9,195 nucleotides of DNA from Alistipes sp. (GTDB lineage: Bacteria; Bacteroidota; Bacteroidia; Bacteroidales; Rikenellaceae): the NCBI GenBank assembly GCA_017380275.1, contig JAFOEH010000205.1, forward strand, positions 1 through 9,195. Reading direction: 5' to 3'. How positions within the stretch are numbered: position 1 is the first letter of the stretch; each line of letters begins with the position of its first letter. The notes beneath the pieces are model-generated. The model had not been told where the DNA came from and made no database searches. It saw only the letters and a program-made list of their open reading frames with translations. Shown here piece after piece: positions 1-7,340 of this stretch. The position numbers and the translations under genes were made by a program.

Positions 1-186
1 ATGAAGCAGGTGGTAAACACCAATTATTGCTTCCTCTCGCTTCAGAAGCAGGGCCGCAAACTACTCATCACCTCGGTCATCGACAACCTCACCAAGGGTG
101 CTTCGGGCCAGGCTGTGCAGAATATGAATCTTATGTTCGGCCTTGATGAGATGGAGGGCCTGCGCCTTAAGGCAAATTATTTCTAA
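1..186 (+). CDS. argC: N-acetyl(succinyl)-gamma-glutamyl-phosphate reductase, C-terminal fragment
   Basis: This is the last 61 codons of argC, cut by the window's left edge. ArgC is the cytosolic NADPH-dependent reductase that converts N-acylglutamyl-5-phosphate to the semialdehyde, the third step of arginine synthesis. The segment shows the conserved end of the family: a VVNTNYC strand, the [19 protein letters not shown] segment in which family members have the K-G-A-(S/A)-G-Q-A motif, then the [10 protein letters not shown] and GLRL tail. It stops with TAA. The ATG at position 1 is almost certainly an internal methionine, because the reductase is normally over 300 residues and the catalytic cysteine region is not present here. 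The next gene, argD, starts 12 nt downstream, so the two are surely in one operon. Whether the acyl group is acetyl or succinyl cannot be read from this fragment. Confidence 0.93.
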   Translation: MKQVVNTNYCFLSLQKQGRKLLITSVIDNLTKGASGQAVQNMNLMFGLDEMEGLRLKANYF

Positions 187-198
187 ACGCGAAGAACA

Positions 199-1335
199 AT
201 GATACTTTTTGATGTATATTCACTCCTCGATATGGAGCCTGTCAAGGCTTCGGGAGCTTACCTTTGGGATAAGCGTGGCGATGAGTACCTCGACTTCTAT
301 GGCGGCCACGCCGTGATATCGATTGGCCACTCTCACCCCCATTATGTCGAGAAGATATCGGACCAGCTCTCTAAAATAGGCTTCTACTCCAATGCCGTCA
401 TCAATGGCTTGCAGCAGGAGTTTGCCGAGAAGTTGGGTCCCTTGTCGGGTTATCCCGACTACGAACTCTTCCTTTGCAATAGCGGCGCAGAGGCTAACGA
501 GAATGCCGTTAAGCTGGCCTCATTTACGACGGGCCGCTCGCGTATCCTGGCTATGCACAGCGCCTTTCACGGTCGCACAAGTATGGCCGTAGCGTTGTCG
601 GATAACCCTGCTATTCAGGCCCCTGCCAACAGGACCGATAATGTAACCTTCATCGACCTTAACGATGCTGAGGCCCTCGAACGCGAGCTTCACACGGAGC
701 AGTATGCTGCCGTTATCATCGAGCCTATTCAGGGCGTAGGCGGTATTCGTATGGCGTCGGACGAGTTCCTGCTGACGGCTCGCACGCTGTGTGACAAGAC
801 TGGTACGTTGCTTATTATGGACGAGGTGCAGTCGGGTTATGGCCGTAGCGGAAAGTTCTTTGCTCACCAGTGGTCGGGCGTCAAGGCCGATATCGTTTCG
901 ATGGCAAAGGGTATTGCCAACGGCTTCCCTGTCGGAGCAATCATCATTTCTCCCTCAATTCCCGCCAAGAAGGGTATGCTCGGAACTACGTTCGGAGGTA
1001 GCCATCTTGCTTGTGCAGCAGCAATAGCTGTGGCCGATGTGATAAAGGATGAGGCTTTGGTCGAGAATGCTCGCCTGATGGGCGATAAGATTATCGAGGG
1101 TATTCGCGGCACGAGCGGTATCAAGGATATTCGCGGTCGTGGTCTTATGATTGGCATCGATCTGAGTGTCCCGCAGACTGAGTTCCGCAAGGTCTTGCGC
1201 GAGAAATATCATATTATGACGGGTTTGACGGGCCAGTTTACTCTTCGTCTGTTACCCCCGCTGGTGATTGGCGAAAAGGAGGTAGATCGCTTTGTTGAGG
1301 CCTTCCGTGCAACGGCCGCCGAGTTGGGAATGTAG
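199..1335 (+). CDS. argD: N-acetylornithine / N-succinylornithine aminotransferase
   Basis: This 378-residue protein is a class III (fold type I) PLP-dependent aminotransferase. It transfers an amino group from glutamate to the N-acylglutamate semialdehyde, giving N-acylornithine in the cytosol. Visible landmarks are the LDFYGGHAV and GHSHP segments near the N-terminus, the PLP phosphate-binding NSGAEANE at 94-101, FHGRT at 123-127, the cofactor-binding DEVQSGYGRSG from Asp208, the Schiff-base lysine Lys237 in SMAKGIANGFP, and Thr264 in GTTFGGSHLACA. Length is normal for the family. The ATG at 199 is chosen because the protein opens directly with the usual FDVYxLxD start of Bacteroidota ArgD proteins, and it lies 12 nt after the argC stop in an A-rich context without a Shine-Dalgarno sequence. 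The neighbours argC and argB fix the arginine role rather than ornithine or GABA aminotransfer. In Bacteroidota the likely substrate is the succinyl form, which is inferred. Confidence 0.95.
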   Translation: MILFDVYSLLDMEPVKASGAYLWDKRGDEYLDFYGGHAVISIGHSHPHYVEKISDQLSKIGFYSNAVINGLQQEFAEKLGPLSGYPDYELFLCNSGAEANENAVKLASFTTGRSRILAMHSAFHGRTSMAVALSDNPAIQAPANRTDNVTFIDLNDAEALERELHTEQYAAVIIEPIQGVGGIRMASDEFLLTARTLCDKTGTLLIMDEVQSGYGRSGKFFAHQWSGVKADIVSMAKGIANGFPVGAIIISPSIPAKKGMLGTTFGGSHLACAAAIAVADVIKDEALVENARLMGDKIIEGIRGTSGIKDIRGRGLMIGIDLSVPQTEFRKVLREKYHIMTGLTGQFTLRLLPPLVIGEKEVDRFVEAFRATAAELGM

Positions 1336-1344
1336 TCGGCAATG

Positions 1345-1359
1345 TATTGTTAATCAATA
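1345..1359. repeat. Small AT-rich inverted repeat between argD and argB
   Basis: The 28-nt gap between the argD stop and the argB start is the largest gap between genes in the arginine cluster. It holds an imperfect palindrome, TATTG-TTAAT-CAATA, with 5-bp perfect arms around a 5-nt centre, ending 4 nt before the argB ATG. Its AT content contrasts with the GC-rich coding sequence on both sides. It could be a regulator-binding site or an RNA structure affecting argB translation, but it does not match the ARG box known for ArgR of enteric bacteria. A palindrome this short can arise by chance in AT-rich DNA. No Bacteroidales-type promoter (TTTG and TAnnTTTG) is evident here. Confidence 0.25.
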
Positions 1360-1363
1360 GCTA

Positions 1364-2125
1364 ATGAAGATAAAAGTTATTAAGATTGGCGGCAAGCTAA
1401 TCGAAAACAGTGACATTCTCGCTTCGCTTTGCGACAATCTTTCGTCGCTTGGCGAGGCGTTCGTCTTGGTACACGGTGGCGGTGTTATGGGCTCGCAGTT
1501 GGCCGAGCAGTTGGGTGTCGAGGTCAAGATGCACGAGGGACGTCGAATCACCGACTCGGCAACGCTCGACATCGCCGTTATGGCCTACGCCGGCCTTGCC
1601 AATAAGCGCGTTGTCGCCGCTCTGCAGGCTCGCGGAGTTAATGCCTGCGGTCTGTCGGGTTGTGATATGGCGGTCGTGAAGTCGCATCGCCGTCCCGTCA
1701 AGGATATCGATTGGGGATTCGTGGGCGATGTCGATGAGGTTAATGCCGACGTATTGTCGCTTCTGCTCGATAATGGCGCTATCCCTGTGGTGTCACCCAT
1801 TACTTTCTCACCCTCGGGCGAATTGCTCAATACCAACGCCGATAGCGTAGCTTCGGCCGTAGCTATGGGGTTGGCTCGCAAGTACGAGGTGGAGCTGGTA
1901 TTTACGCTCGATAAGGCTGGTGTTCTGCTGGATGTTAATGACGATTCATCGCTCATTCCGACCATTACACCCCAGCTGTATACGGAACTTCGTGCTGAGG
2001 AGAAGATTCATTCGGGAATGATTCCCAAGATTGATAATGCCTATAAAACCATTGCTGCAGGTGTAAAATCTGTCCGCATCACTTCGCCCGACAACCTGAC
2101 GGGCGGAACTATCGTAATCGAGTAA
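1364..2125 (+). CDS. argB: Acetylglutamate (N-succinylglutamate) kinase
   Basis: This 253-residue amino acid kinase family protein phosphorylates the gamma-carboxyl of N-acylglutamate with ATP, the second arginine step. Visible motifs are the N-terminal KIGGK with Lys7, the glycine-rich VHGGG at 36-40, the substrate-binding HEGRRITD at 57-64, LLNTNAD at 154-160 (Asn156, Asn158, Asp160) and the ATP-contacting Lys222 in GMIPKIDNA. The protein begins only a few residues before the first strand, so it lacks the N-terminal helix that links dimers into the arginine-inhibited hexamer in other bacteria. It should therefore resemble the short, arginine-insensitive dimeric form, although this is inferred from length. 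The start is 28 nt after argD. The TAA stop overlaps the next ATG by one base (TAATG), implying translational coupling to argE. No gene for the carbamoyltransferase lies between argD and argB. Confidence 0.95.
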   Translation: MKIKVIKIGGKLIENSDILASLCDNLSSLGEAFVLVHGGGVMGSQLAEQLGVEVKMHEGRRITDSATLDIAVMAYAGLANKRVVAALQARGVNACGLSGCDMAVVKSHRRPVKDIDWGFVGDVDEVNADVLSLLLDNGAIPVVSPITFSPSGELLNTNADSVASAVAMGLARKYEVELVFTLDKAGVLLDVNDDSSLIPTITPQLYTELRAEEKIHSGMIPKIDNAYKTIAAGVKSVRITSPDNLTGGTIVIE

Positions 2126-3183
2126 TGAAGTTAGAACAAGCCATAGACCTTCTTAAAACCCTTATTGCCACACCTTCAATCAGCCGCGACGAGGCTGCTG
2201 CTTCCGCTGTCGTGGAGGCGGAGTTTCGGCGTTGGGGCTTTTGTCCGCAGCGTGTTGGCAATAATGTATGGGCCGAGGCGTGGGCGCACGATGAGTCTAA
2301 GCCGACCATCCTGCTTGATGCCCACCTCGATACGGTGAAGCCTAATGCGGCCTGGGTGCGTGATCCCTTTACTCCGACCCTCGAGGGCGAGAGCCTGTAT
2401 GGTTTGGGAAGCAACGACACGGGAGGCTCGTTGGTGGCATTGTTCCATACCTTTGTTCACCTCTCCAGAACGGAGCAGCCCTACAACCTAATTATGCTCG
2501 CTTCGGCCGAGGAGGAGGTTACGGGTGTGGGTGGCGTAAGAGCCGTATTGCCGCTGTTGCCGCCTATCGACTTCGCAGTTGTCGGAGAGCCTACATCGAT
2601 GCAGCCTGCCGTTGCCGAGAAGGGTTTGTTAGTACTGGATTGTCTCTCGCACGGTCGTTCGGGCCACGCAGCACGAGAGGAGGGCGATAATGCTATCTAT
2701 AAGGCATTGAGGGATATAGAGTGGTTCCGCACTCATCGTTTCGAGCGCGTTTCACCACTGCTCGGCCCCGTTAAGATGACCGTTACGGGCATCAATGCCG
2801 GCACGCAACATAACGTAATTCCCGCCGAGTGCAGTTTTATGGTAGATGTGAGGGTGAACGAGTGTTACCAGAATGTGGAACTGTTGGAGGAGATTTGCCG
2901 TAGTGTCGAGTGTGATGTAAAGGCGCGCTCAACGCACCTTAACTCTTCGGCAATAGCAACAGACCATCCTGCCGTCGAGCGACTCATTCGTATGGGAGCC
3001 GTACCTTTTGGCTCGCCTACGATGTCGAATCAGGCGGTTATGCCCTTCCCGACGCTGAAGCTTGGTCCGGGTGATAGCGCTCGCTCGCATACGGCCGATG
3101 AGTATATCCTGCTCGGCGAAATTGAGCGTGCTACGACAACGTATTATGCACTTTTGGATAATTTGAAAATAGAAAAACAATAA
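2125..3183 (+). CDS. argE: M20 family metallo-deacylase, ArgE type (acylornithine or acylcitrulline deacylase)
   Basis: This 352-residue M20/ArgE/DapE zinc hydrolase removes the acyl group from an arginine precursor. The di-metal site can be traced: His67 in DAHLDT with Asp69, the bridging Asp98 in GSNDTGG, the general base Glu129 and metal ligand Glu130 in SAEEEVTG, Glu155 in VGEPT, and the distal His322 in ARSHTADEY. The lid domain lies between, with SGHAA and the GINAGTQHNVIPAECSF segment. In Bacteroidota and Xanthomonas, ArgE relatives act on N-acylcitrulline, after carbamoylation, rather than on N-acylornithine. The phylum inference makes N-succinylcitrulline a plausible substrate here, but the sequence alone does not settle acyl group or amino acid. 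The ATG shares one base with the argB stop and argH follows 4 nt later, so the arginine assignment is favoured over DapE or a general peptidase. Confidence 0.88.
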   Translation: MKLEQAIDLLKTLIATPSISRDEAAASAVVEAEFRRWGFCPQRVGNNVWAEAWAHDESKPTILLDAHLDTVKPNAAWVRDPFTPTLEGESLYGLGSNDTGGSLVALFHTFVHLSRTEQPYNLIMLASAEEEVTGVGGVRAVLPLLPPIDFAVVGEPTSMQPAVAEKGLLVLDCLSHGRSGHAAREEGDNAIYKALRDIEWFRTHRFERVSPLLGPVKMTVTGINAGTQHNVIPAECSFMVDVRVNECYQNVELLEEICRSVECDVKARSTHLNSSAIATDHPAVERLIRMGAVPFGSPTMSNQAVMPFPTLKLGPGDSARSHTADEYILLGEIERATTTYYALLDNLKIEKQ

Positions 3184-3187
3184 CGAT

Positions 3188-4516
3188 ATGAAACTTTGGG
3201 ATAAAGGTTACTCAACAGATAAATTTGTCGAGGAGTTCACCGTCGGTCGCGACCGCGAGCTGGATCTCTACTTGGCTGAGGCTGATGTGCTTGGCAATAT
3301 GGCGCATATGAAGATGCTTCATTCTATTGGTCTTCTTACGCAGGAGGATCACGACGCTCTTGCCGACGGCCTTAAGAAGATTCATCAGCTGGTGCTCTCG
3401 GGCGATTTTCTGATTGAGGAGGGTGTCGAGGATGTCCACTCGCAGGTGGAGTTTCTCCTCACCGAGATGTGTGGCGATGCCGGCAAACGTATCCATACGG
3501 GCCGTTCGCGTAATGATCAGGTGATGGTCGATCTGAAGCTCTTCTCGCGTAGTGCCCTTATCTCATTGCAACAGAGTGTCGAAGGCCTCTTCAACGTGCT
3601 GTTGTCGAAGGCCGAGGAGTATAAGGATGTGCTTCTGCCTGGCTATACCCATCAGCAGGTCGCAATGCCATCGTCGTTCGGTATGTGGCTAAGTGCCTAT
3701 GCCGAGGGCTTGGCCGACGATTTGTTGCTCCTGCGTGCCGCTTACGACCTCGTCAATACCAATCCTTTGGGCTCAGGCGCAGGCTATGGCTCGTCGGTGC
3801 CCCTGAATCGCACGATGACAACCCGTCTTCTCGGTTTTGAGGATCTGGCCTACAACTCGGTCTATGCGCAGATGCAGCGTGGTAAGACCGAGCGCACCGT
3901 TCTGACTGCAATAGCCGCCATTGCCGCCACTATTGGTCGCCTTGCGCAGGATGTCTGCCTTTACTCTTGTGCGAACTTCGGATTTGTCAAGTTGCCCGAT
4001 GCTTTTACGACGGGCTCAAGCATTATGCCCCACAAGAAGAATCCCGATATCTTCGAACTTTCGCGAGCCAAGTGCAACCGTCTGCAGGCTCTGCCGATGG
4101 AGGTTACACTCATCGCAACCAATCTTCCGTCGGGCTACTTCCGCGATATGCAGCTTACCAAGGAGATATATGTTCCTGCGTTCAAGGAACTCAGCGATGT
4201 TGTGCGTATGGTGGGCGAGGGTATCTCGCAGATGTGGATTAACCGCGACATTCTCTCTAACGATATTTACAAGTATCTCTTTACCGTAGAGGATGTTAAT
4301 GATGCCGTAGCCAAGGGCGTCCCCTTCCGTGATGCCTACCGTGAGGTGGGTATGCGCGTTCACGAGGGACGTTACGAGCACGATGGCCGCGAGCTTCACC
4401 ACACGCACGAGGGTAGCATTGGCAACCTCTGTCTTGATGCCATTGCTCGCAAATTCGAGCGTCATAAATTTGATTTCACAGCAGCACTCGTGGCTGAGCA
4501 GGAGTTGATGAAGTAG
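3188..4516 (+). CDS. argH: Argininosuccinate lyase
   Basis: This 442-residue protein of the fumarase/aspartase superfamily splits argininosuccinate into arginine and fumarate, the last step of the pathway. The family's three conserved regions are visible. The first is HTGRSRNDQV from His103. The second is GYTHQQVAMPSSFG, whose Thr154-His155 pair corresponds to the catalytic histidine region. The third is the superfamily signature GSSIMPHKKNPD at about 276-287, whose flexible loop carries the catalytic serine (the Ser277/Ser278 pair). The GSGAGYGSS segment before region three is also typical. Length is close to that of ordinary bacterial ArgH (about 450-460), with no fusion to an acyltransferase. 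The start at 3188 gives the usual MKLWxKGY opening and lies 4 nt after argE. The TAG stop overlaps the thiL GTG by one base. Confidence 0.97.
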   Translation: MKLWDKGYSTDKFVEEFTVGRDRELDLYLAEADVLGNMAHMKMLHSIGLLTQEDHDALADGLKKIHQLVLSGDFLIEEGVEDVHSQVEFLLTEMCGDAGKRIHTGRSRNDQVMVDLKLFSRSALISLQQSVEGLFNVLLSKAEEYKDVLLPGYTHQQVAMPSSFGMWLSAYAEGLADDLLLLRAAYDLVNTNPLGSGAGYGSSVPLNRTMTTRLLGFEDLAYNSVYAQMQRGKTERTVLTAIAAIAATIGRLAQDVCLYSCANFGFVKLPDAFTTGSSIMPHKKNPDIFELSRAKCNRLQALPMEVTLIATNLPSGYFRDMQLTKEIYVPAFKELSDVVRMVGEGISQMWINRDILSNDIYKYLFTVEDVNDAVAKGVPFRDAYREVGMRVHEGRYEHDGRELHHTHEGSIGNLCLDAIARKFERHKFDFTAALVAEQELMK

Positions 4517-5454
4517 TGGGCGAGTTCGGGTTCATAGCAAAGATTGCGGAGCTTTTCGCCTCTGTTGATCACCACGGCTGGGAGGCTATCGGTGACGACT
4601 GTACCGTCCTGCCTTTGGGTGACGAGGCGTTGGTCATAACGACCGATATGCTTATCGAGGACGTTCACTTCCTGCGAGATAAGATTACGCCCGAGGAGCT
4701 GGGGCGCAAGGCGTTGTCCGTAAATCTGAGCGATGTTGCCGCTATGGGTGTTCGCCCTGTGGCGACACTTCTCTCTGTTGCTCTGCCAAAGGATGCAGTT
4801 GGCGAGTGGGCCGAGCGATTTGCGAGGGGGTATCACGCTCTCTCCGAGGAGTATAGTGTGGCCCTTGTCGGTGGCGATACCACATCCTCGAAAGATGGAA
4901 TCTCTATAAATGTTGTTGCTATTGGTCGTGGCCCATTGGCCAACGTCAAGCGCCGCTCGGCTGCCTGCGTGGGCGATGTAGTCTATGTCGGTGGCAAGTT
5001 GGGTGCTTCGGCCAGAGGCCTAAAGGATATTCTTGAGGGCAATGAAGATACGCCTAACGTAGCAGTGCATCGTAATCCGCAGGCGCAAGTAGCAGAAGGA
5101 GAGTGGTTAGGCTCGCGTGCCGAGGTACGCGCTATGATGGATCTCTCGGATGGTCTTGCTTCCGATCTATGCCATATCCTGCGCGCCTCAAAGTGCGGTG
5201 CCGAGCTGTATGCCGAGCAGATTCCAGCTGTCGATGGAGACATCGAGTCGGCCGTGGCGGGTGGCGAGGATTATAAGTTGCTATTTACCGTTAAGGAGGA
5301 TGCGACCGCTGAACTTGAGAGCGATTTCCTTTCGCATTTTGGCCGTCCAATCTATCGCGTTGGTCGCATCGTAGAGTCTGCGAGCTACACTATACGCTGG
5401 TTCAACGCGGGCGTGGAGTTCTCACCCGACTGGAAGGGATTTACTCACTTTTAG
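4516..5454 (+). CDS. thiL: Thiamine-monophosphate kinase
   Basis: This 312-residue protein phosphorylates thiamine monophosphate to thiamine pyrophosphate with ATP. It belongs to the PurM/AIR synthase-like fold. Motifs visible are GDDC at 26-29, TTDMLIEDVHF at 42-52 (Asp44, Glu48, Asp49), NLSDVAAMG at 70-78, GGDTT at 119-123, MDLSDGLASDL starting near Met208, and GGEDYKLLF from Gly249. These are the metal- and nucleotide-binding acidic clusters of ThiL. It starts with GTG, sharing a base with the argH stop (TAGTG). No in-frame ATG lies before the GDDC motif, and this start gives the normal family N-terminus. The tight junction suggests translational coupling to argH, although thiamine and arginine synthesis are not directly linked. 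Its TAG stop overlaps the stop of the opposing flippase gene, so it is the last gene of the operon. Confidence 0.95.
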   Translation: MGEFGFIAKIAELFASVDHHGWEAIGDDCTVLPLGDEALVITTDMLIEDVHFLRDKITPEELGRKALSVNLSDVAAMGVRPVATLLSVALPKDAVGEWAERFARGYHALSEEYSVALVGGDTTSSKDGISINVVAIGRGPLANVKRRSAACVGDVVYVGGKLGASARGLKDILEGNEDTPNVAVHRNPQAQVAEGEWLGSRAEVRAMMDLSDGLASDLCHILRASKCGAELYAEQIPAVDGDIESAVAGGEDYKLLFTVKEDATAELESDFLSHFGRPIYRVGRIVESASYTIRWFNAGVEFSPDWKGFTHF

Positions 5455-6911
5455 CCTTTGCGGCTTGATAATGAACCTTTTGCTACATCTATTGCTGTGC
5501 GGAAGCTCTCTAATCTAAAGAGTAATCCGCCAATTACGTAGGCCACAACACCCACAACTATCTTTGTCGCAAGTCGCGCTCCCGTACTCCACTCGGCGGC
5601 ATACTCTCCCGCCAACATCACCGTGACATACATCGCTGCCGTAAGCAATATAATCGGTGCAATACTCTTTACTATTCGCCACAGCGTCAGTGTGGTGTAT
5701 CGCAGCGAGGGAATCATATTGAGCAACATTTCACACGCTGCAGCAATGCCCAATCCCCACGCAACAGCCATTACGCTATGCGGTATAGTTACAACGAGTA
5801 TTATTGTCCAGATAATACGCTTTACCACCTCCAGACGAAGGATTGTGGCTCCATCACTCTTGACTTTAAGGATGTTATAGCATATGAGCGATAGCGGCGT
5901 GAAGAATCCTCCAATGCACAAAACCCTAAAATAGGGTATGGCAGGATGCCAATCCGACTTGAGCAGCAGATGATAAAAATCCTCCGCCGTAGCAATCAGC
6001 CCGGCCATTATGGGGAACATTATCGCTGCCGTGAGCATTATCACCATTCGATAACTCTCTGCAAATTTCTGTTCCTCGTCCTTGATTCGCGCCAGCGCAG
6101 GAAACGTAACACTCTGTATCGACTGCGATACGGAGTAGGGCATATTTACCAATTTCTGCGCCTGATTGAAGTGTCCGAGCGCATCGCCCGAATAGATTTT
6201 ACCGATGAATAGTTGCGAGATGTTGTTATAAATCGAGGTGATAATGTCTGTCAGCATCAGCCTAAGGCTGAATGGAGCCATCTCGCCAAGTGCACCTTTG
6301 GTCTCCGCCTTTCGGGGGCGCCATTCGCTGCGCCACCAGAGCATCACAGACTTCGAGGCTATGGCGCTCACTCGCTGTCCGACCAGTGCCCAAATGCCCA
6401 ACCCCGCAATGGCCATCGCAATGGCTATCGCGCCACTGATGAGGATCGAGAGAAAAGTCATCGTCGATAGCTCGGCGAAGCGCAATTCGCGTATCATTCG
6501 CGTGTTCTGAATCACGCCTATAGCGTTGAGCGGCAGCATCAGAAACATCACTGGTGCTACTTTGGCCAGTAAGGGCCAGCCGTAGTAATCTGCCACATAG
6601 GGCGCTATGGCCGTCAGCAGCAGATAGAGCAGAATGGATGTGATGATATTAAAACGAAAAACTGCCAGGTAATCGCCCTCCGTGGGGGCAGCCTTGCGTA
6701 TCAGTGCCTGCGAGAATCCGCTATCGACCACCACCTGTGCCAGAGCAACAAAAATGGCCAGCACCGCAATGATGCCCATATCCAACGGCATTATACGGTT
6801 GGCCACTACAATACTCACAACGGCCTGTAGTACCGCCGAGCCAGCCTTCTCGGCTATGCTCCACGCCACACCCGAAGCCACGCGCTTTGTGAGTTTGCCC
6901 TGCTCCGACAT
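5451..6911 (-). CDS. Polysaccharide flippase, MOP superfamily (Wzx/WzxC-like)
   Basis: This 486-residue integral membrane protein resembles lipopolysaccharide or O-antigen translocases of the MOP exporter superfamily (Polysacc_synt type, WzxC/TuaB-like). These move lipid-linked sugars across the inner membrane. About 12 or more hydrophobic segments can be seen, roughly at residues 11-35, 45-66, 86-106, 116-135, 150-178, 216-236, 288-307, 326-348, 364-380, 384-402, 415-436 and 447-466. Family-like patterns include the PLDMGIIA loop after segment 1, the VDSGFSQALI segment around 62-71, and LGHFNQAQKLVN around 245-256. The end is basic and serine-rich, as in cytosolic tails. The ATG at 6911 lies 3 nt after the aroQ stop. 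No glycosyltransferase or polymerase genes are in view, so the cargo cannot be named. It overlaps the end of thiL by 4 nt. Confidence 0.88.
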   Translation of the reverse strand: MSEQGKLTKRVASGVAWSIAEKAGSAVLQAVVSIVVANRIMPLDMGIIAVLAIFVALAQVVVDSGFSQALIRKAAPTEGDYLAVFRFNIITSILLYLLLTAIAPYVADYYGWPLLAKVAPVMFLMLPLNAIGVIQNTRMIRELRFAELSTMTFLSILISGAIAIAMAIAGLGIWALVGQRVSAIASKSVMLWWRSEWRPRKAETKGALGEMAPFSLRLMLTDIITSIYNNISQLFIGKIYSGDALGHFNQAQKLVNMPYSVSQSIQSVTFPALARIKDEEQKFAESYRMVIMLTAAIMFPIMAGLIATAEDFYHLLLKSDWHPAIPYFRVLCIGGFFTPLSLICYNILKVKSDGATILRLEVVKRIIWTIILVVTIPHSVMAVAWGLGIAAACEMLLNMIPSLRYTTLTLWRIVKSIAPIILLTAAMYVTVMLAGEYAAEWSTGARLATKIVVGVVAYVIGGLLFRLESFRTAIDVAKGSLSSRKG

Positions 6912-6914
6912 ACT

Positions 6915-7337
6915 TTATCCCAGCAATGACTCTACGCCCAGACGGTACGAATCGAGCCCAAAACCCATTATCGAGCCCTTGGCAACGGGAGCAATCATCG
7001 ACGTGTGTCGGAACTCCTCGCGTGCCAGAATCGACGAGATATGCACCTCCACAACGGGTGTCGCAACGGCCGAAATGGCGTCGCGCAACGCTACGGATGT
7101 GTGCGTGTAACCTCCCGCATTGAGCACAATGCCGTCGTAACAGCCTACGCTCGAATGGATTGCGTTAATCAGCTCGCCCTCGATGTTCGACTGGAAATAA
7201 TCGAACTCGGCTTGACCTTCATATCGCTCAGCAAGCGTTGCGGTGTACTCCTCGAAGGTCGTTGTGCCGTAAATCTCCACGTCACGCTTACCCTGCAGAT
7301 TGAGGTTTGGGCCGTTGAGTATGAGAATTTTCTTCAT
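6915..7337 (-). CDS. aroQ: 3-dehydroquinate dehydratase, type II
   Basis: This 140-residue protein is a type II dehydroquinase, the dodecameric cytosolic enzyme that dehydrates 3-dehydroquinate to 3-dehydroshikimate in the shikimate pathway. Key features are NGPNLNL at 8-14, the active-site Tyr23 in EIYG, FQSNIEGELI at 48-57, Asn73 and His79 in LNAGGYTHTS, the catalytic His99 in VEVHISS, and REEFRH at 106-111, where Arg110 falls at the substrate-binding position of the family. The active-site lid has QGKRDVEIYG where many relatives have LGKREPxxYG, a conservative variation that keeps the lid arginine Arg18 and the tyrosine. Length is normal (about 140-150). The ATG at 7337 is followed at once by the first beta strand, and upstream bases are AT-rich with no Shine-Dalgarno sequence. 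It sits 3 nt from both buk and the flippase gene, so it is probably in one transcript with them. Confidence 0.96.
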   Translation of the reverse strand: MKKILILNGPNLNLQGKRDVEIYGTTTFEEYTATLAERYEGQAEFDYFQSNIEGELINAIHSSVGCYDGIVLNAGGYTHTSVALRDAISAVATPVVEVHISSILAREEFRHTSMIAPVAKGSIMGFGLDSYRLGVESLLG

Positions 7338-7340
7338 TGT

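Noticed and set aside
1..186. An independent 61-residue small protein starting at position 1
   Set aside because: The sequence is the typical C-terminal end of ArgC, and the ATG at the window edge is an internal methionine.
4016..4465. A 149-codon open frame on the - strand inside argH
   Set aside because: It overlaps the conserved argH signature region and C-terminal domain, with no independent start context or family resemblance. Long antisense frames are expected with this codon use.
5453..5465. Possible bidirectional terminator AGCC-TTTGC-GGCT between the convergent operons
   Set aside because: The stem is only 4 bp and has no T-run downstream in either direction. It also lies over the coding ends, so I do not call a terminator.
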